Source: Thermocaproicibacter sp036741535 (lineage in GTDB: Bacteria; Bacillota; Clostridia; Oscillospirales; Acutalibacteraceae). From it: 16,136 nucleotides of DNA. Where the stretch lies: contig DAINSB010000037.1 of assembly GCA_036741535.1 (NCBI GenBank), positions 1 to 16,136 of the forward strand, given 5' to 3'. This document shows, piece by piece, positions 6,827 to 13,296 of the stretch. Position 1 is the first letter of the stretch; every line of letters begins with the position of its first letter. The position numbers and the translations under genes were made by a program. The notes beneath the pieces were generated by a model. It was not told the DNA's origin and ran no database searches. It saw nothing but the letters and a program-made list of their open reading frames with translations.

Positions 6827-6858
6827 AGTCGCAACCCGGAATTTTCACGCAGCAAAAT

Positions 6859-6888
6859 GGCGCGGCCTGACCGCGCGGGCACCGCGCC
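6859..6888. repeat. GC-rich inverted repeat abutting a -35 element
   Basis: GGCGCGG (6859-6865) pairs with CCGCGCC (6882-6888); the alternative GCGCGG (6860-6865) with CCGCGC (6871-6876) is also perfect. It ends one base before the TTGACA at 6890. It could be an operator, or a weak minus-strand terminator (ATTTT follows on that strand). Confidence 0.45.
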
Positions 6889-6889
6889 G

Positions 6890-6918
6890 TTGACAAAAGA
6901 AAGGGCGGCTGATACAAT
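6890..6918 (+). promoter_or_regulatory. Strong SigA-type promoter for the 7009 membrane protein gene
   Basis: Consensus TTGACA (6890-6895), 17 bp, TACAAT (6913-6918), with one mismatch in the -10. The start would be near 6925, leaving a leader of about 84 nt. Confidence 0.8.
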
Positions 6919-6922
6919 CATT

Positions 6923-7008
6923 TCAGATCGGGAAAATTGTCCGGCTGTGCGGAACGCCCGGGGGAAGCCGGTCCCGGGGAAATCTGAGACGAAAGGGCGA
7001 ACATCTTT
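6923..7008 (+). promoter_or_regulatory. Possibly structured 5' leader of the 7009 gene
   Basis: Outer inverted repeat TCAGAT (6923-6928) with ATCTGA (6982-6987), and inner CCGGCT (6941-6946) with AGCCGG (6966-6971). These can pair in the leader made from the promoter at 6890. The outer 5' arm straddles the predicted start site, so pairing depends on the true +1. The ribosome site (AAAGGG) is 11 bases from the ATG, rather far. No known riboswitch motif recognised. Confidence 0.3.
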
Positions 7009-7509
7009 ATGGAGAAGAAAGTACGCAGAAAAACCGACGGCATGCCGCTGTATCTCGGCATCGCCGGAGCGGCCCTCATGGTGATCGCGGCCATCCTGCA
7101 GTCGGGACCCACGCAGGCATACACCGCGTCCGTGTACGCCAAACTGGGCGCCACCTACCATCCGATGACCGTTTATGCGACCTCCATCGGCGGCCTCCTC
7201 GTCGATCCGGGGGTTTTCCTGGTCCTGCTTCTGGTGGGGGCTGGCAAGCCCAGGCGCGGCAGCGCGTTCGCCGTCGTGTGGATCGTGATCTCCGGGCTTT
7301 CGGTCGTGTCGGGGCTTTACAGCCTGTTCGCGTCATCGCAGCAGGTGCAGGATATAAAAAATCTGTCGGCCGCCATGGTGCCGGGCGGGTACTACCTTTA
7401 CGCCTCGCTCGGGCTTCTGGGGAGCCTGTGCATTCTGGCCTGCTGCATCGTGTTTCTGAAACGCCTGCACACACCCCCCAGGCCGGAAGACCTGCCTCCG
7501 GCAGCCTGA
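7009..7509 (+). CDS. Small four-helix membrane protein of unknown function
   Basis: 166 residues with a basic N-terminus (MEKKVRRK) and four hydrophobic segments at about 12-31, 57-77, 86-108 and 127-150. Both ends are predicted inside the cell; the loop between helices 2 and 3 is basic (GKPRRGS). A Tyr/Ser/Thr-rich outer loop separates helices 1 and 2. The tail is Pro-rich. I do not recognise a family. It has its own strong promoter and a weak hairpin after its stop, so it is probably a single-gene unit. The overall plan resembles the convergent membrane protein at 7559-7996, but I see no clear sequence identity between them. Confidence 0.82.
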   Translation: MEKKVRRKTDGMPLYLGIAGAALMVIAAILQSGPTQAYTASVYAKLGATYHPMTVYATSIGGLLVDPGVFLVLLLVGAGKPRRGSAFAVVWIVISGLSVVSGLYSLFASSQQVQDIKNLSAAMVPGGYYLYASLGLLGSLCILACCIVFLKRLHTPPRPEDLPPAA

Positions 7510-7544
7510 GCGGCACGCCCGAGGGATGCGCTTTTGGCGCGTAA

Positions 7545-7572
7545 GGCGCTTTGCGCCCTCAGCCTTTCTTTT
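7545..7572 (+). terminator. Weak terminator candidate between convergent genes
   Basis: Hairpin GGCGC-TTT-GCGCC (7545-7557), then a pyrimidine-rich stretch ending CTTTCTTTT. The eight bases between stem and T-run make it a poor match. It lies 35 bp after the stop of the 7009 gene and overlaps the last codon of the opposite gene. Confidence 0.3.
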
Positions 7573-7996
7573 GCCTGGCGGGCGGCTGGCAGATCAGGTA
7601 GGCGTAAATCTCGAACAGAACGCTGATCAGCAGCAGGAATACCATCAGGTAATGGAGCCCCGTCAGAGTGACGGAACCCAGGAGGGCGGTCTTCACCGCG
7701 CTGAAAAAACAGGCGCCCGCCACGGCGTCGAAGGCGCACAGCACGGCGCCGGTGCCGAAGTTTTTCCGCTCGCGCAGCGTGAACAGGAACCCGACGGTCA
7801 GCACCGGAAGCAGCAGGGACAGAAAGGCGTAGGCCTGCGCGTCGGGGGAAAAGCCGAGCGCGTCGTAGCGGCGCGCCAGGTCGAAAGCGTTCAGATAGTT
7901 TCCGTCCTGCTGCGCCCGGCCCATCGGAAGGAACAGAAGCCCCAGGCAGACGGCCTGCAGGATGCAGATCCAGATTTTCGACTGCTTTTTTGTCAC
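7559..7996 (-). CDS. Small four-helix membrane protein of unknown function
   Basis: 145 residues from the GTG at 7996, preferred because AAGGGGG lies 8 bases upstream. The longer frame would use the TTG at 8014, which falls inside the ppdK terminator tail and overlaps that ribosome site. Hydrophobic segments are at about 8-25, 54-73, 80-101 and 113-135. There is a polar outer loop with Asp, Arg and Tyr (26-53), a basic loop TLRERKNF (73-80) and a basic C-terminus (PARQKKG). No family recognised. It follows ppdK by 72 bp on the same strand with no visible promoter of its own, so it is probably read by leak-through past the ppdK terminator. Confidence 0.75.
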   Translation of the reverse strand: MTKKQSKIWICILQAVCLGLLFLPMGRAQQDGNYLNAFDLARRYDALGFSPDAQAYAFLSLLLPVLTVGFLFTLRERKNFGTGAVLCAFDAVAGACFFSAVKTALLGSVTLTGLHYLMVFLLLISVLFEIYAYLICQPPARQKKG

Positions 7997-8010
7997 GGGA
8001 AAAGCCCCCT

Positions 8011-8045
8011 TCAAAAAGATTCCCCCGCGTGTTTCAGCGGGGGAA
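8011..8045 (-). terminator. Intrinsic terminator of ppdK
   Basis: On the minus strand TTCCCCCGC (8045-8037) and GCGGGGGAA (8028-8020) form a perfect 9-bp stem with an 8-nt loop. TC and five T (8017-8013) follow. It lies 24 bp after the ppdK stop. The ribosome site of the following gene begins directly after the T-run. Confidence 0.88.
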
Positions 8046-8068
8046 CGGGAACTCAGCCGGGGAAGAGA

Positions 8069-10735
8069 TTATCTTGCGGCTTTGGCCCTTTTTTCTTTGA
8101 TGGCTGCCTGGGCAGCCGCGAGGCGCGCAATCGGCACGCGGAACGGCGAGCAGGAAACGTAGTCGAGGCCCGCGAAATGGCAGAACTCGACGGAAGACGG
8201 GTCGCCGCCGTGTTCGCCGCAGATGCCGAGGTGGATGTCCGGCCTGGTGGCGCGTCCGTCCTTTACGGCCATCTGAATCAGCTTGCCCACGCCGACCTGG
8301 TCGAGGTGCGCGAACGGATCGGATTCGTAGATCTTCTTCTCATAGTACGAGTCGAGGAACTTCCCGGCGTCGTCGCGGCTGAAGCCGAAGGTCATCTGCG
8401 TCAGGTCGTTCGTGCCGAAGCTGAAGAACTCGGCTTCCTTCGCAAGGTCGCCCGCAGTCAGGGCCGCGCGCGGAAGCTCGATCATGATGCCGATCTGGTA
8501 CTTCATCTTCACGCCCGCGTCGGCAATCAGCTTATCGGCTGTGGCAACAATGGTGCTCTTCACATATTTCAGCTCTTTGAGCTCGCCCACCAGCGGGATC
8601 ATGATGCGCGGCTCGATGTTGTATCCCGGATGCGCCTTGTTGACGTTGATGGCGGCGTTGATGACGGCCGTCGTCTGCATTTCGGCGATCTCAGGATAGG
8701 TGACGCACAGACGGCAGCCGCGGTGGCCCATCATCGGGTTGAACTCGTGCAGGCCGCTGATGACATCCTTCAGGTGCTCGACGGTGATGTTGAGCTCCCC
8801 CGCGATCTCGCGGATGTCGGATTCCTTCGTCGGAAGGAACTCATGCAGCGGCGGGTCGAGGAAGCGGATGATGACCGGGCGGCCCTCCATGGCGGTATAG
8901 ATGCCCTCGAAGTCGCCCTGCTGGTACGGCATGATCTTCGCGAGGGCCTTTTTGCGTTCCTCGACCGTCTCGGCGACGATCATCTCGCGCATGGCCTTGA
9001 TGCGGGTGCCCTCGAAGAACATGTGCTCGGTGCGGGTCAGGCCGATGCCTTCCGCGCCGAACTCGCGGGCCTGTTTCGCGTCTTTCGGGGTGTCGGCGTT
9101 GGTGTAGACCTGCAACCGGCGGGCGCGGTCGGCCCAGCCCATGAAGCGGCCGAAGTTGCCGGAAATGGTGGCCGGAACGGTCGGGATGGCGGCGTCGTAG
9201 ACGTTGCCGGTCGAGCCGTCGATGGAGATGTAGTCGCCCTCTTTGATCGTCTTGCCGCCGAGGGTGAACTGCTTCTTGTCGTAATCGACCACGATCTCGC
9301 CGCAGCCGGCGACGCAGCAGGTGCCCATGCCGCGGGCGACGACGGCCGCGTGGGAGGTCATGCCGCCGCGCACGGTCAGGATGCCCTGCGCCACGGCCAT
9401 GCCCTCGATGTCCTCCGGCGAGGTCTCGAGGCGGACGAGGACGACCTTTTCGCCCCTCTTGGCCCATTCCTTCGCGTCGCCGGCGGAGAAGACGACCCTG
9501 CCGCAGGCGGCCCCCGGCGAAGCCGCGAGCCCGTGGCCGATGGCCTTTGCCTTCTTGATGGCTTCGTCGTCGAACTGCGGATGCAGCAGGGCGTCGAGCT
9601 GCTTCGGCTCCACGCGCAGGACGGCCTCTTCCTCCGTGATCATGCCCTCGTCCACAAGGTCGCACGCGACCTTCAGGGCGGCGTTCGCGGTGCGCTTGCC
9701 GTTGCGCGTCTGCAGCATGTAGAGGTGGCCGTCTTCAATGGTGAACTCCATATCCTGCATGTCCTTGAAATGATTTTCAAGGCGCGTGGCGATCTTCGAG
9801 AACTCGTCGTACACCTTGGGCATCTGGTCCTTCAGGTGGCTGATCGGGGACGGCGTGCGGATGCCGGCCACGACATCCTCGCCCTGTGCGTTGATCAGGT
9901 ATTCGCCGAACAGCTTCTTTTCGCCCGTCGCGGGGTTGCGGGTGAACGCGACGCCCGTGCCGGAGCGGTCGCCGGAGTTGCCGAAGGCCATCTGCTGCAC
10001 GTTGACGGCGGTGCCCCACTCGTAGGGGATCTCGTTCAGTTTGCGGTAGACGTTCGCGCGGGGATTGTCCCACGAACGGAACACGGCCTTGACCGCCTCG
10101 ATGAGCTGTTCCTTCGGGTCCTGCGGGAACGGCGCGTGCTCGTTGTCTTCGTAGATCTTCTTGAAAACGGCGACCAGTTTCTTGAGGTCGCCGGCCGTCA
10201 GGTCGATGTCGTTTTTGACGCCCTTTTCGGCCTTCATCTTATCGATCTCGTCTTCGAACAGACTCTTGGAGACCCCCATGACGACATCCGAGAACATCTG
10301 AACGAAGCGACGGTAGCTGTCGTAAGCGAAACGCGGGTTGCCGGTCTTTTTTGCCAGGCCCTCGACGGACTCGTCGTTCAGGCCGAGGTTCAGGATCGTA
10401 TCCATCATGCCGGGCATGGACTGACGGGCGCCGGAGCGGACGGAGACCAGCAGCGGGTTGCCGATGTCGCCGAAAGTCTTGCCGGTGATCTTTTCCAGGC
10501 CCTTCATATGCTCGAAAATATCGTTCCGGATCTCTTCGTTGATCTGACGGCCGTCCGTGTAGTACTGGGTGCAGGCCTCGGTCGTGATGGTGAAGCCCTG
10601 CGGAACCGGCATTCCGGCCGCGGTCATTTCCGCAAGGCCCGCGCCCTTGCCGCCCAGGATGTTCTTCATCGTGCCCATATCGCCTTGAAAGGCTTTACTG
10701 CCTTCGGTGAAGTAGTACAGGTACCTATGGCTCAT
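8069..10735 (-). CDS. ppdK: Pyruvate, phosphate dikinase
   Basis: Interconverts pyruvate, ATP and phosphate with phosphoenolpyruvate, AMP and diphosphate. In anaerobic clostridia it serves glycolysis with diphosphate or gluconeogenic PEP formation; cytoplasmic. 888 residues, a usual full length. The ATP-grasp nucleotide domain begins with LGGKGAGLAEM (27-37) and contains SVRSGARQSMPGMMDT (98-113). The swivelling phosphohistidine domain has GGMTSHAAVVARG (457-469) with H462. The C-terminal PEP/pyruvate barrel has GLTRTEHMFF (565-574), GTNDLTQMTFGFSRDDAG (774-791) and CGEHGGDP with the catalytic C839. The ATG at 10735 has AGGAGG 7 bases upstream. It is divergent from the glmU operon across a 493-bp region with operator-like repeats, and is followed by a strong terminator. 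No regulatory-kinase gene accompanies it. Confidence 0.98.
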   Translation of the reverse strand: MSHRYLYYFTEGSKAFQGDMGTMKNILGGKGAGLAEMTAAGMPVPQGFTITTEACTQYYTDGRQINEEIRNDIFEHMKGLEKITGKTFGDIGNPLLVSVRSGARQSMPGMMDTILNLGLNDESVEGLAKKTGNPRFAYDSYRRFVQMFSDVVMGVSKSLFEDEIDKMKAEKGVKNDIDLTAGDLKKLVAVFKKIYEDNEHAPFPQDPKEQLIEAVKAVFRSWDNPRANVYRKLNEIPYEWGTAVNVQQMAFGNSGDRSGTGVAFTRNPATGEKKLFGEYLINAQGEDVVAGIRTPSPISHLKDQMPKVYDEFSKIATRLENHFKDMQDMEFTIEDGHLYMLQTRNGKRTANAALKVACDLVDEGMITEEEAVLRVEPKQLDALLHPQFDDEAIKKAKAIGHGLAASPGAACGRVVFSAGDAKEWAKRGEKVVLVRLETSPEDIEGMAVAQGILTVRGGMTSHAAVVARGMGTCCVAGCGEIVVDYDKKQFTLGGKTIKEGDYISIDGSTGNVYDAAIPTVPATISGNFGRFMGWADRARRLQVYTNADTPKDAKQAREFGAEGIGLTRTEHMFFEGTRIKAMREMIVAETVEERKKALAKIMPYQQGDFEGIYTAMEGRPVIIRFLDPPLHEFLPTKESDIREIAGELNITVEHLKDVISGLHEFNPMMGHRGCRLCVTYPEIAEMQTTAVINAAINVNKAHPGYNIEPRIMIPLVGELKELKYVKSTIVATADKLIADAGVKMKYQIGIMIELPRAALTAGDLAKEAEFFSFGTNDLTQMTFGFSRDDAGKFLDSYYEKKIYESDPFAHLDQVGVGKLIQMAVKDGRATRPDIHLGICGEHGGDPSSVEFCHFAGLDYVSCSPFRVPIARLAAAQAAIKEKRAKAAR

Positions 10736-10785
10736 AAAAATACCTCCTGATAGTGAATAAATTTTTGGTGAGCAATACTGCCATC

Positions 10786-10832
10786 TTTGATAAAATTGGC
10801 GCTCAAAGGCTTTTGATAAAATTTGCGCTCAA
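10786..10832. repeat. Two 21-bp direct repeats, probable operators of ppdK
   Basis: Copies at 10786-10806 and 10812-10832 match at 20 of 21 positions and are spaced 26 bp apart. Each contains TTGA-N12-TCAA half-sites around an AT-rich centre. They sit between the candidate ppdK -10 (10838-10843) and the ribosome site, over and just past the predicted start point, a repressor-like position. The regulator is not identified. The sites do not match the CRE, FNR or Rex consensus that I know. Confidence 0.6.
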
Positions 10833-10837
10833 GGGAT

Positions 10838-10866
10838 ATTATAACAAATGATGAAGGTAAAATCTA
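10838..10866 (-). promoter_or_regulatory. Candidate ppdK promoter
   Basis: Consensus -10 TATAAT (10843-10838 on the minus strand); the -35 at 17 bp (10866-10861) is poor. Transcription would start near 10831, inside the distal operator-like repeat, leaving a leader of about 95 nt. Upstream alternatives exist in this AT-rich stretch, including a TATAAA near 10880-10875, so the exact promoter is uncertain. Confidence 0.35.
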
Positions 10867-10971
10867 TATGATTTTATAAAAGTTTTATGCTCTCAGGCAA
10901 AAAAATTGTATCCTTCTCCGCCGGCCTTTGAAGAAAAAGCCGGTTTCCGCGGATTCGTTAAAAATTATCAC

Positions 10972-10999
10972 TTGAAAAAAGGAATTTATATGAGATAAT
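10972..10999 (+). promoter_or_regulatory. Promoter for the glmU-prs-pth-mfd operon
   Basis: TTGAAA (10972-10977), 16 bp, GATAAT (10994-10999), five of six at both elements. Start near 11006. The next start codon with a ribosome site is the ATG at 11229, so the leader is about 220 nt. Confidence 0.65.
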
Positions 11000-11005
11000 A
11001 AGGAC

Positions 11006-11228
11006 GGAAGAAACCGTTCCCCGGCAGGGCCGGTTTCGGCCGGGCACATGGCCGGGCTGGATTTTTTTCGAGGAGCGGTCGCCCGGGCTGTTTTCCGCGG
11101 GCGGGCCATGCCCGCGCGAAGCCGCCTGCGGCTCCCTCGCCGGAGGAAACCGGCTTTTTGTCGTGTGCCGCGGCGGGGCCTGCGCGCAGGGTCCGACCCG
11201 CCGGGAAGAGTTGAGTTGGAGGTCGTTT
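11006..11228 (+). promoter_or_regulatory. Long hairpin-rich leader of glmU, candidate attenuator or riboswitch
   Basis: Hairpins in order: GAAACCG (11010-11016) with CGGTTTC (11031-11037). Next, alternative GGCC/GCCGGG pairings run up to a seven-T run (11062-11068). CGCGGGC (11096-11102) pairs with GCCCGCG (11110-11116), and AGCCGC (11120-11125) with GCGGCT (11128-11133). A terminator-like hairpin follows at 11139-11159. Last, CGGCGGG (11171-11177) pairs with CCCGCCG (11197-11203), enclosing CCTGC/GCAGG (11179-11190) and ending 11 bp before the ribosome site (TTGGAGG). A frame open from 11163 into glmU lacks a ribosome site and is treated as leader. No known riboswitch class recognised. Confidence 0.5.
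11139..11159 (+). terminator. Terminator-like hairpin inside the glmU leader
   Basis: GCCGG (11139-11143), 6-nt loop AGGAAA, CCGGC (11150-11154), then five T (11155-11159). It lies 70 bp before the glmU ATG and about 150 bp after the promoter, the layout of transcription attenuation. Confidence 0.5.
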
Positions 11229-12290
11229 ATGCCGCAGCAGAACTGTGCCGTGATCCTCGCCGCCGGCGATGGGAAACGGATGAAGTGGGACCGGCCGAAA
11301 GCACTTTCGCCGGTTTTGTTCAAACCGATGCTTCAGTGGGTGCTGGACGCCGCGCACGCCGCCGGCCTGGCGGATGTCTGCGTGGTCACCGGCTATCTGC
11401 ACGAGCGGGTGGAGGACTATCTGCGGCAGCATGACGACAGAGCGGTTCCGGTGCTGCAGCCGGAGCGCAGGGGCACCGGGCACGCCGTGATGATGGCGGC
11501 CGATTTTTTGTGCGCGCACGCAAAGGGGGGGAACGTGCTGATTCTGAACGGGGACGCCCCGTTCATCGACGAAGCCGCCATTCTGAGTGCTTTGGAGGAA
11601 CATGTTTCGAGCGGAAATTCCGTCACCGTGATCTCCGCTGTGCTGGACGATCCGACCGGGTACGGGCGCGTCGTGCGGGACGAAGACGGGGGGTCCCTGC
11701 TCGCCATCGTCGAGCAGAAGGACGCGTCGCCGCAGGTGCTGGCCGTCGAGGAAGTCAATTCCGGGGCCTACTGGTTTAAGACGGACGACCTGCTCGACAT
11801 TTTGCCGAAGATCCGGAACGGCAACGCGCAGGGCGAGTATTACCTGACCGACGCCGTGGAGCTGCTGATCGCCGAAGGAAAGCGGGCGGGCGCCAGCCCG
11901 GCGCAGAGCGCGAACGCCGTGCGGGGCGCGAACGACTGCTTTCAGCTGCACGAACTCAACACCATCGCGCGGGACAGGATCCTCTCCGCCCACATGCGCG
12001 GCGGCGTCGATATTCCATGCGCCGATGGGGTGCTCATCGGCCCGGACGTGCGCATCGGCAGGGACTGCACGGTCCTGCCGGGGACGATCCTCGCGGGTCG
12101 GTGCGAAATCGGCGACGGCTGCGTCGTCGGCCCCGGCACCGTGCTGGAAGAATGCACCGTGGGGGCCGGGTGCACGCTCGACTCCGTGCGCGCGAGCCAT
12201 TGTTCTCTGGCTCCGGGAACAAAAGCCGGCCCGTTTGCCGTTCTGAGGAAGGAACCGGGGCCCGACGGGCCCGATGCCGTAAAAATTTAG
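11229..12290 (+). CDS. glmU: GlmU-type N-acetylglucosamine-1-phosphate uridylyltransferase, truncated (no acetyltransferase site)
   Basis: Makes UDP-N-acetylglucosamine from UTP and GlcNAc-1-phosphate for peptidoglycan and other envelope polymers. 353 residues against about 456 for standard bifunctional GlmU. The N-terminal pyrophosphorylase domain is intact: LAAGDGKRMKWDRPKAL (10-26), QPERRGTGHAV (77-87), LNGDAPFI (106-113), NSGAYWF (177-183) and GANDCFQL (233-240). A short left-handed beta-helix repeat region follows (about 265-338, IGPDVRIGRDCTVLPGTIL). The protein ends just after GPFAVLR, which aligns with the segment bearing the first acetyl-transfer residues, so the downstream His/Lys/Tyr active site is absent. 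The stop is 14 bp before prs, so no hidden frameshifted remainder fits. ATG at 11229 has TTGGAGG 6 bases upstream. The order glmU-prs-pth-mfd supports the name. Confidence 0.9.
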   Translation: MPQQNCAVILAAGDGKRMKWDRPKALSPVLFKPMLQWVLDAAHAAGLADVCVVTGYLHERVEDYLRQHDDRAVPVLQPERRGTGHAVMMAADFLCAHAKGGNVLILNGDAPFIDEAAILSALEEHVSSGNSVTVISAVLDDPTGYGRVVRDEDGGSLLAIVEQKDASPQVLAVEEVNSGAYWFKTDDLLDILPKIRNGNAQGEYYLTDAVELLIAEGKRAGASPAQSANAVRGANDCFQLHELNTIARDRILSAHMRGGVDIPCADGVLIGPDVRIGRDCTVLPGTILAGRCEIGDGCVVGPGTVLEECTVGAGCTLDSVRASHCSLAPGTKAGPFAVLRKEPGPDGPDAVKI

Positions 12291-12304
12291 GGGGATATGA
12301 GGAA

Positions 12305-13261
12305 ATGAGCTTTCACGGGAAGGACATTAAAATTTTTGCCGCCAGCGCCAGCCGCCAGGCGGCGGAACAGATTGCACAGTGCCTGAGCCTGCCGATGGGA
12401 AAGAGCGAAGTGGGCACGTTCAGCGACGGCGAGATCTCCGTTTCCATCTACGATTCCGTGCGGGGTTCCGACTGCTTCATCGTGCAGTCCACCTGCGCGC
12501 CGGTCAACCACAATCTGATGGAGCTGCTCATCATGATGGACGCCATGAAGCGCGCCTCGGCGGCCCGCATCACCGCCGTGATGCCCTACTTCGGCTACGC
12601 GCGGCAGGACCGCAAGGCCAAGGCGCACGACCCCATCACGGCCAAGCTCGTGGCCGACCTGCTGACCACGGCCGGCGCCAACCGGGTGCTGACCATGGAC
12701 CTGCACGCGCCGCAGATCCAGGGGTTCTTCAACATCCCCTGCGACCATCTGCTCGGCGTGCCGCTGCTCGCTTCGCACATCAAAGAGCGCATCGCGGGCC
12801 ACGAGGCGGAGTATGTGGTGGTGTCGCCGGACCTGGGTTCCGTGACGAGGGCGCGCAGCTTCGCCGAGCGGATCGGCGTGCCCCTCGCCATTGTGGACAA
12901 ACGCCGCCAGAAAGCCAACGTCAGCGAAGTGATGAACATCATCGGCAAAGTGAAGGAAAAGAAGGTCATCCTGGTCGACGACATGATCGACACCGGGGGC
13001 ACGCTCTGCAACGCAGCGGCCGCCATTATGCAGAACGGCGCCCTGCAGATCACCGCCTGCGCCACGCACGCGGTGCTTTCCGGCCCCGCGCTCGAGCGGC
13101 TCTCCGAGAGCCCCATCAAAGAGATCATCCTGCTGGACACCATCCCGCTGCCGCCCGAAAAACGCCTGCCGAACATGACGGTGATCTCCGTCGCGCCGAT
13201 GTTCGCGGCGGCGATCGAAAGGATCTACGAGGACAAACCGGTCTCGCCGCTGTTTAGATAG
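12305..13261 (+). CDS. prs: Ribose-phosphate pyrophosphokinase (PRPP synthetase)
   Basis: Makes PRPP from ribose 5-phosphate and ATP for purine, pyrimidine, NAD, histidine and tryptophan synthesis; cytoplasmic. 318 residues, the normal size. Seen are FSDGEISV (39-46), YFGYARQDRK (95-104) of the ATP-binding region, the divalent-metal and active-site MDLHAPQIQGFF (131-142) with H134, SPDLGSVTRAR (174-184), and the PRPP loop VDDMIDTGGT (224-233). The start is the ATG at 12305, 14 bp after the glmU stop. Its ribosome site is the GGGGG at 12290-12294, about 10 bases upstream. The longer frame from 12017 overlaps glmU and is not real. Unlike Bacillus, no ctc/L25 gene lies between prs and pth. Confidence 0.98.
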   Translation: MSFHGKDIKIFAASASRQAAEQIAQCLSLPMGKSEVGTFSDGEISVSIYDSVRGSDCFIVQSTCAPVNHNLMELLIMMDAMKRASAARITAVMPYFGYARQDRKAKAHDPITAKLVADLLTTAGANRVLTMDLHAPQIQGFFNIPCDHLLGVPLLASHIKERIAGHEAEYVVVSPDLGSVTRARSFAERIGVPLAIVDKRRQKANVSEVMNIIGKVKEKKVILVDDMIDTGGTLCNAAAAIMQNGALQITACATHAVLSGPALERLSESPIKEIILLDTIPLPPEKRLPNMTVISVAPMFAAAIERIYEDKPVSPLFR

Positions 13262-13296
13262 TTAGAGGTTAGAAAGGGCAAGGGCCGAACAATTTT

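Noticed and set aside
7526..10750. 1074-codon open frame on the plus strand opposite ppdK
   Set aside because: It is the antisense shadow of ppdK in GC-rich DNA. Its composition is that of a shadow (Val-, Arg-, Asp- and His-rich, no motif), it lacks a ribosome site, and ppdK is certain.
11163..11228. 22-residue N-terminal extension of GlmU
   Set aside because: The upstream start at 11163 has no ribosome site and lies in hairpin-rich leader. The ATG at 11229 has TTGGAGG at the right distance and starts the conserved domain directly.
12017..12304. 96-residue N-terminal extension of Prs
   Set aside because: It overlaps glmU in another frame; the normal Prs N-terminus starts at the ATG at 12305.
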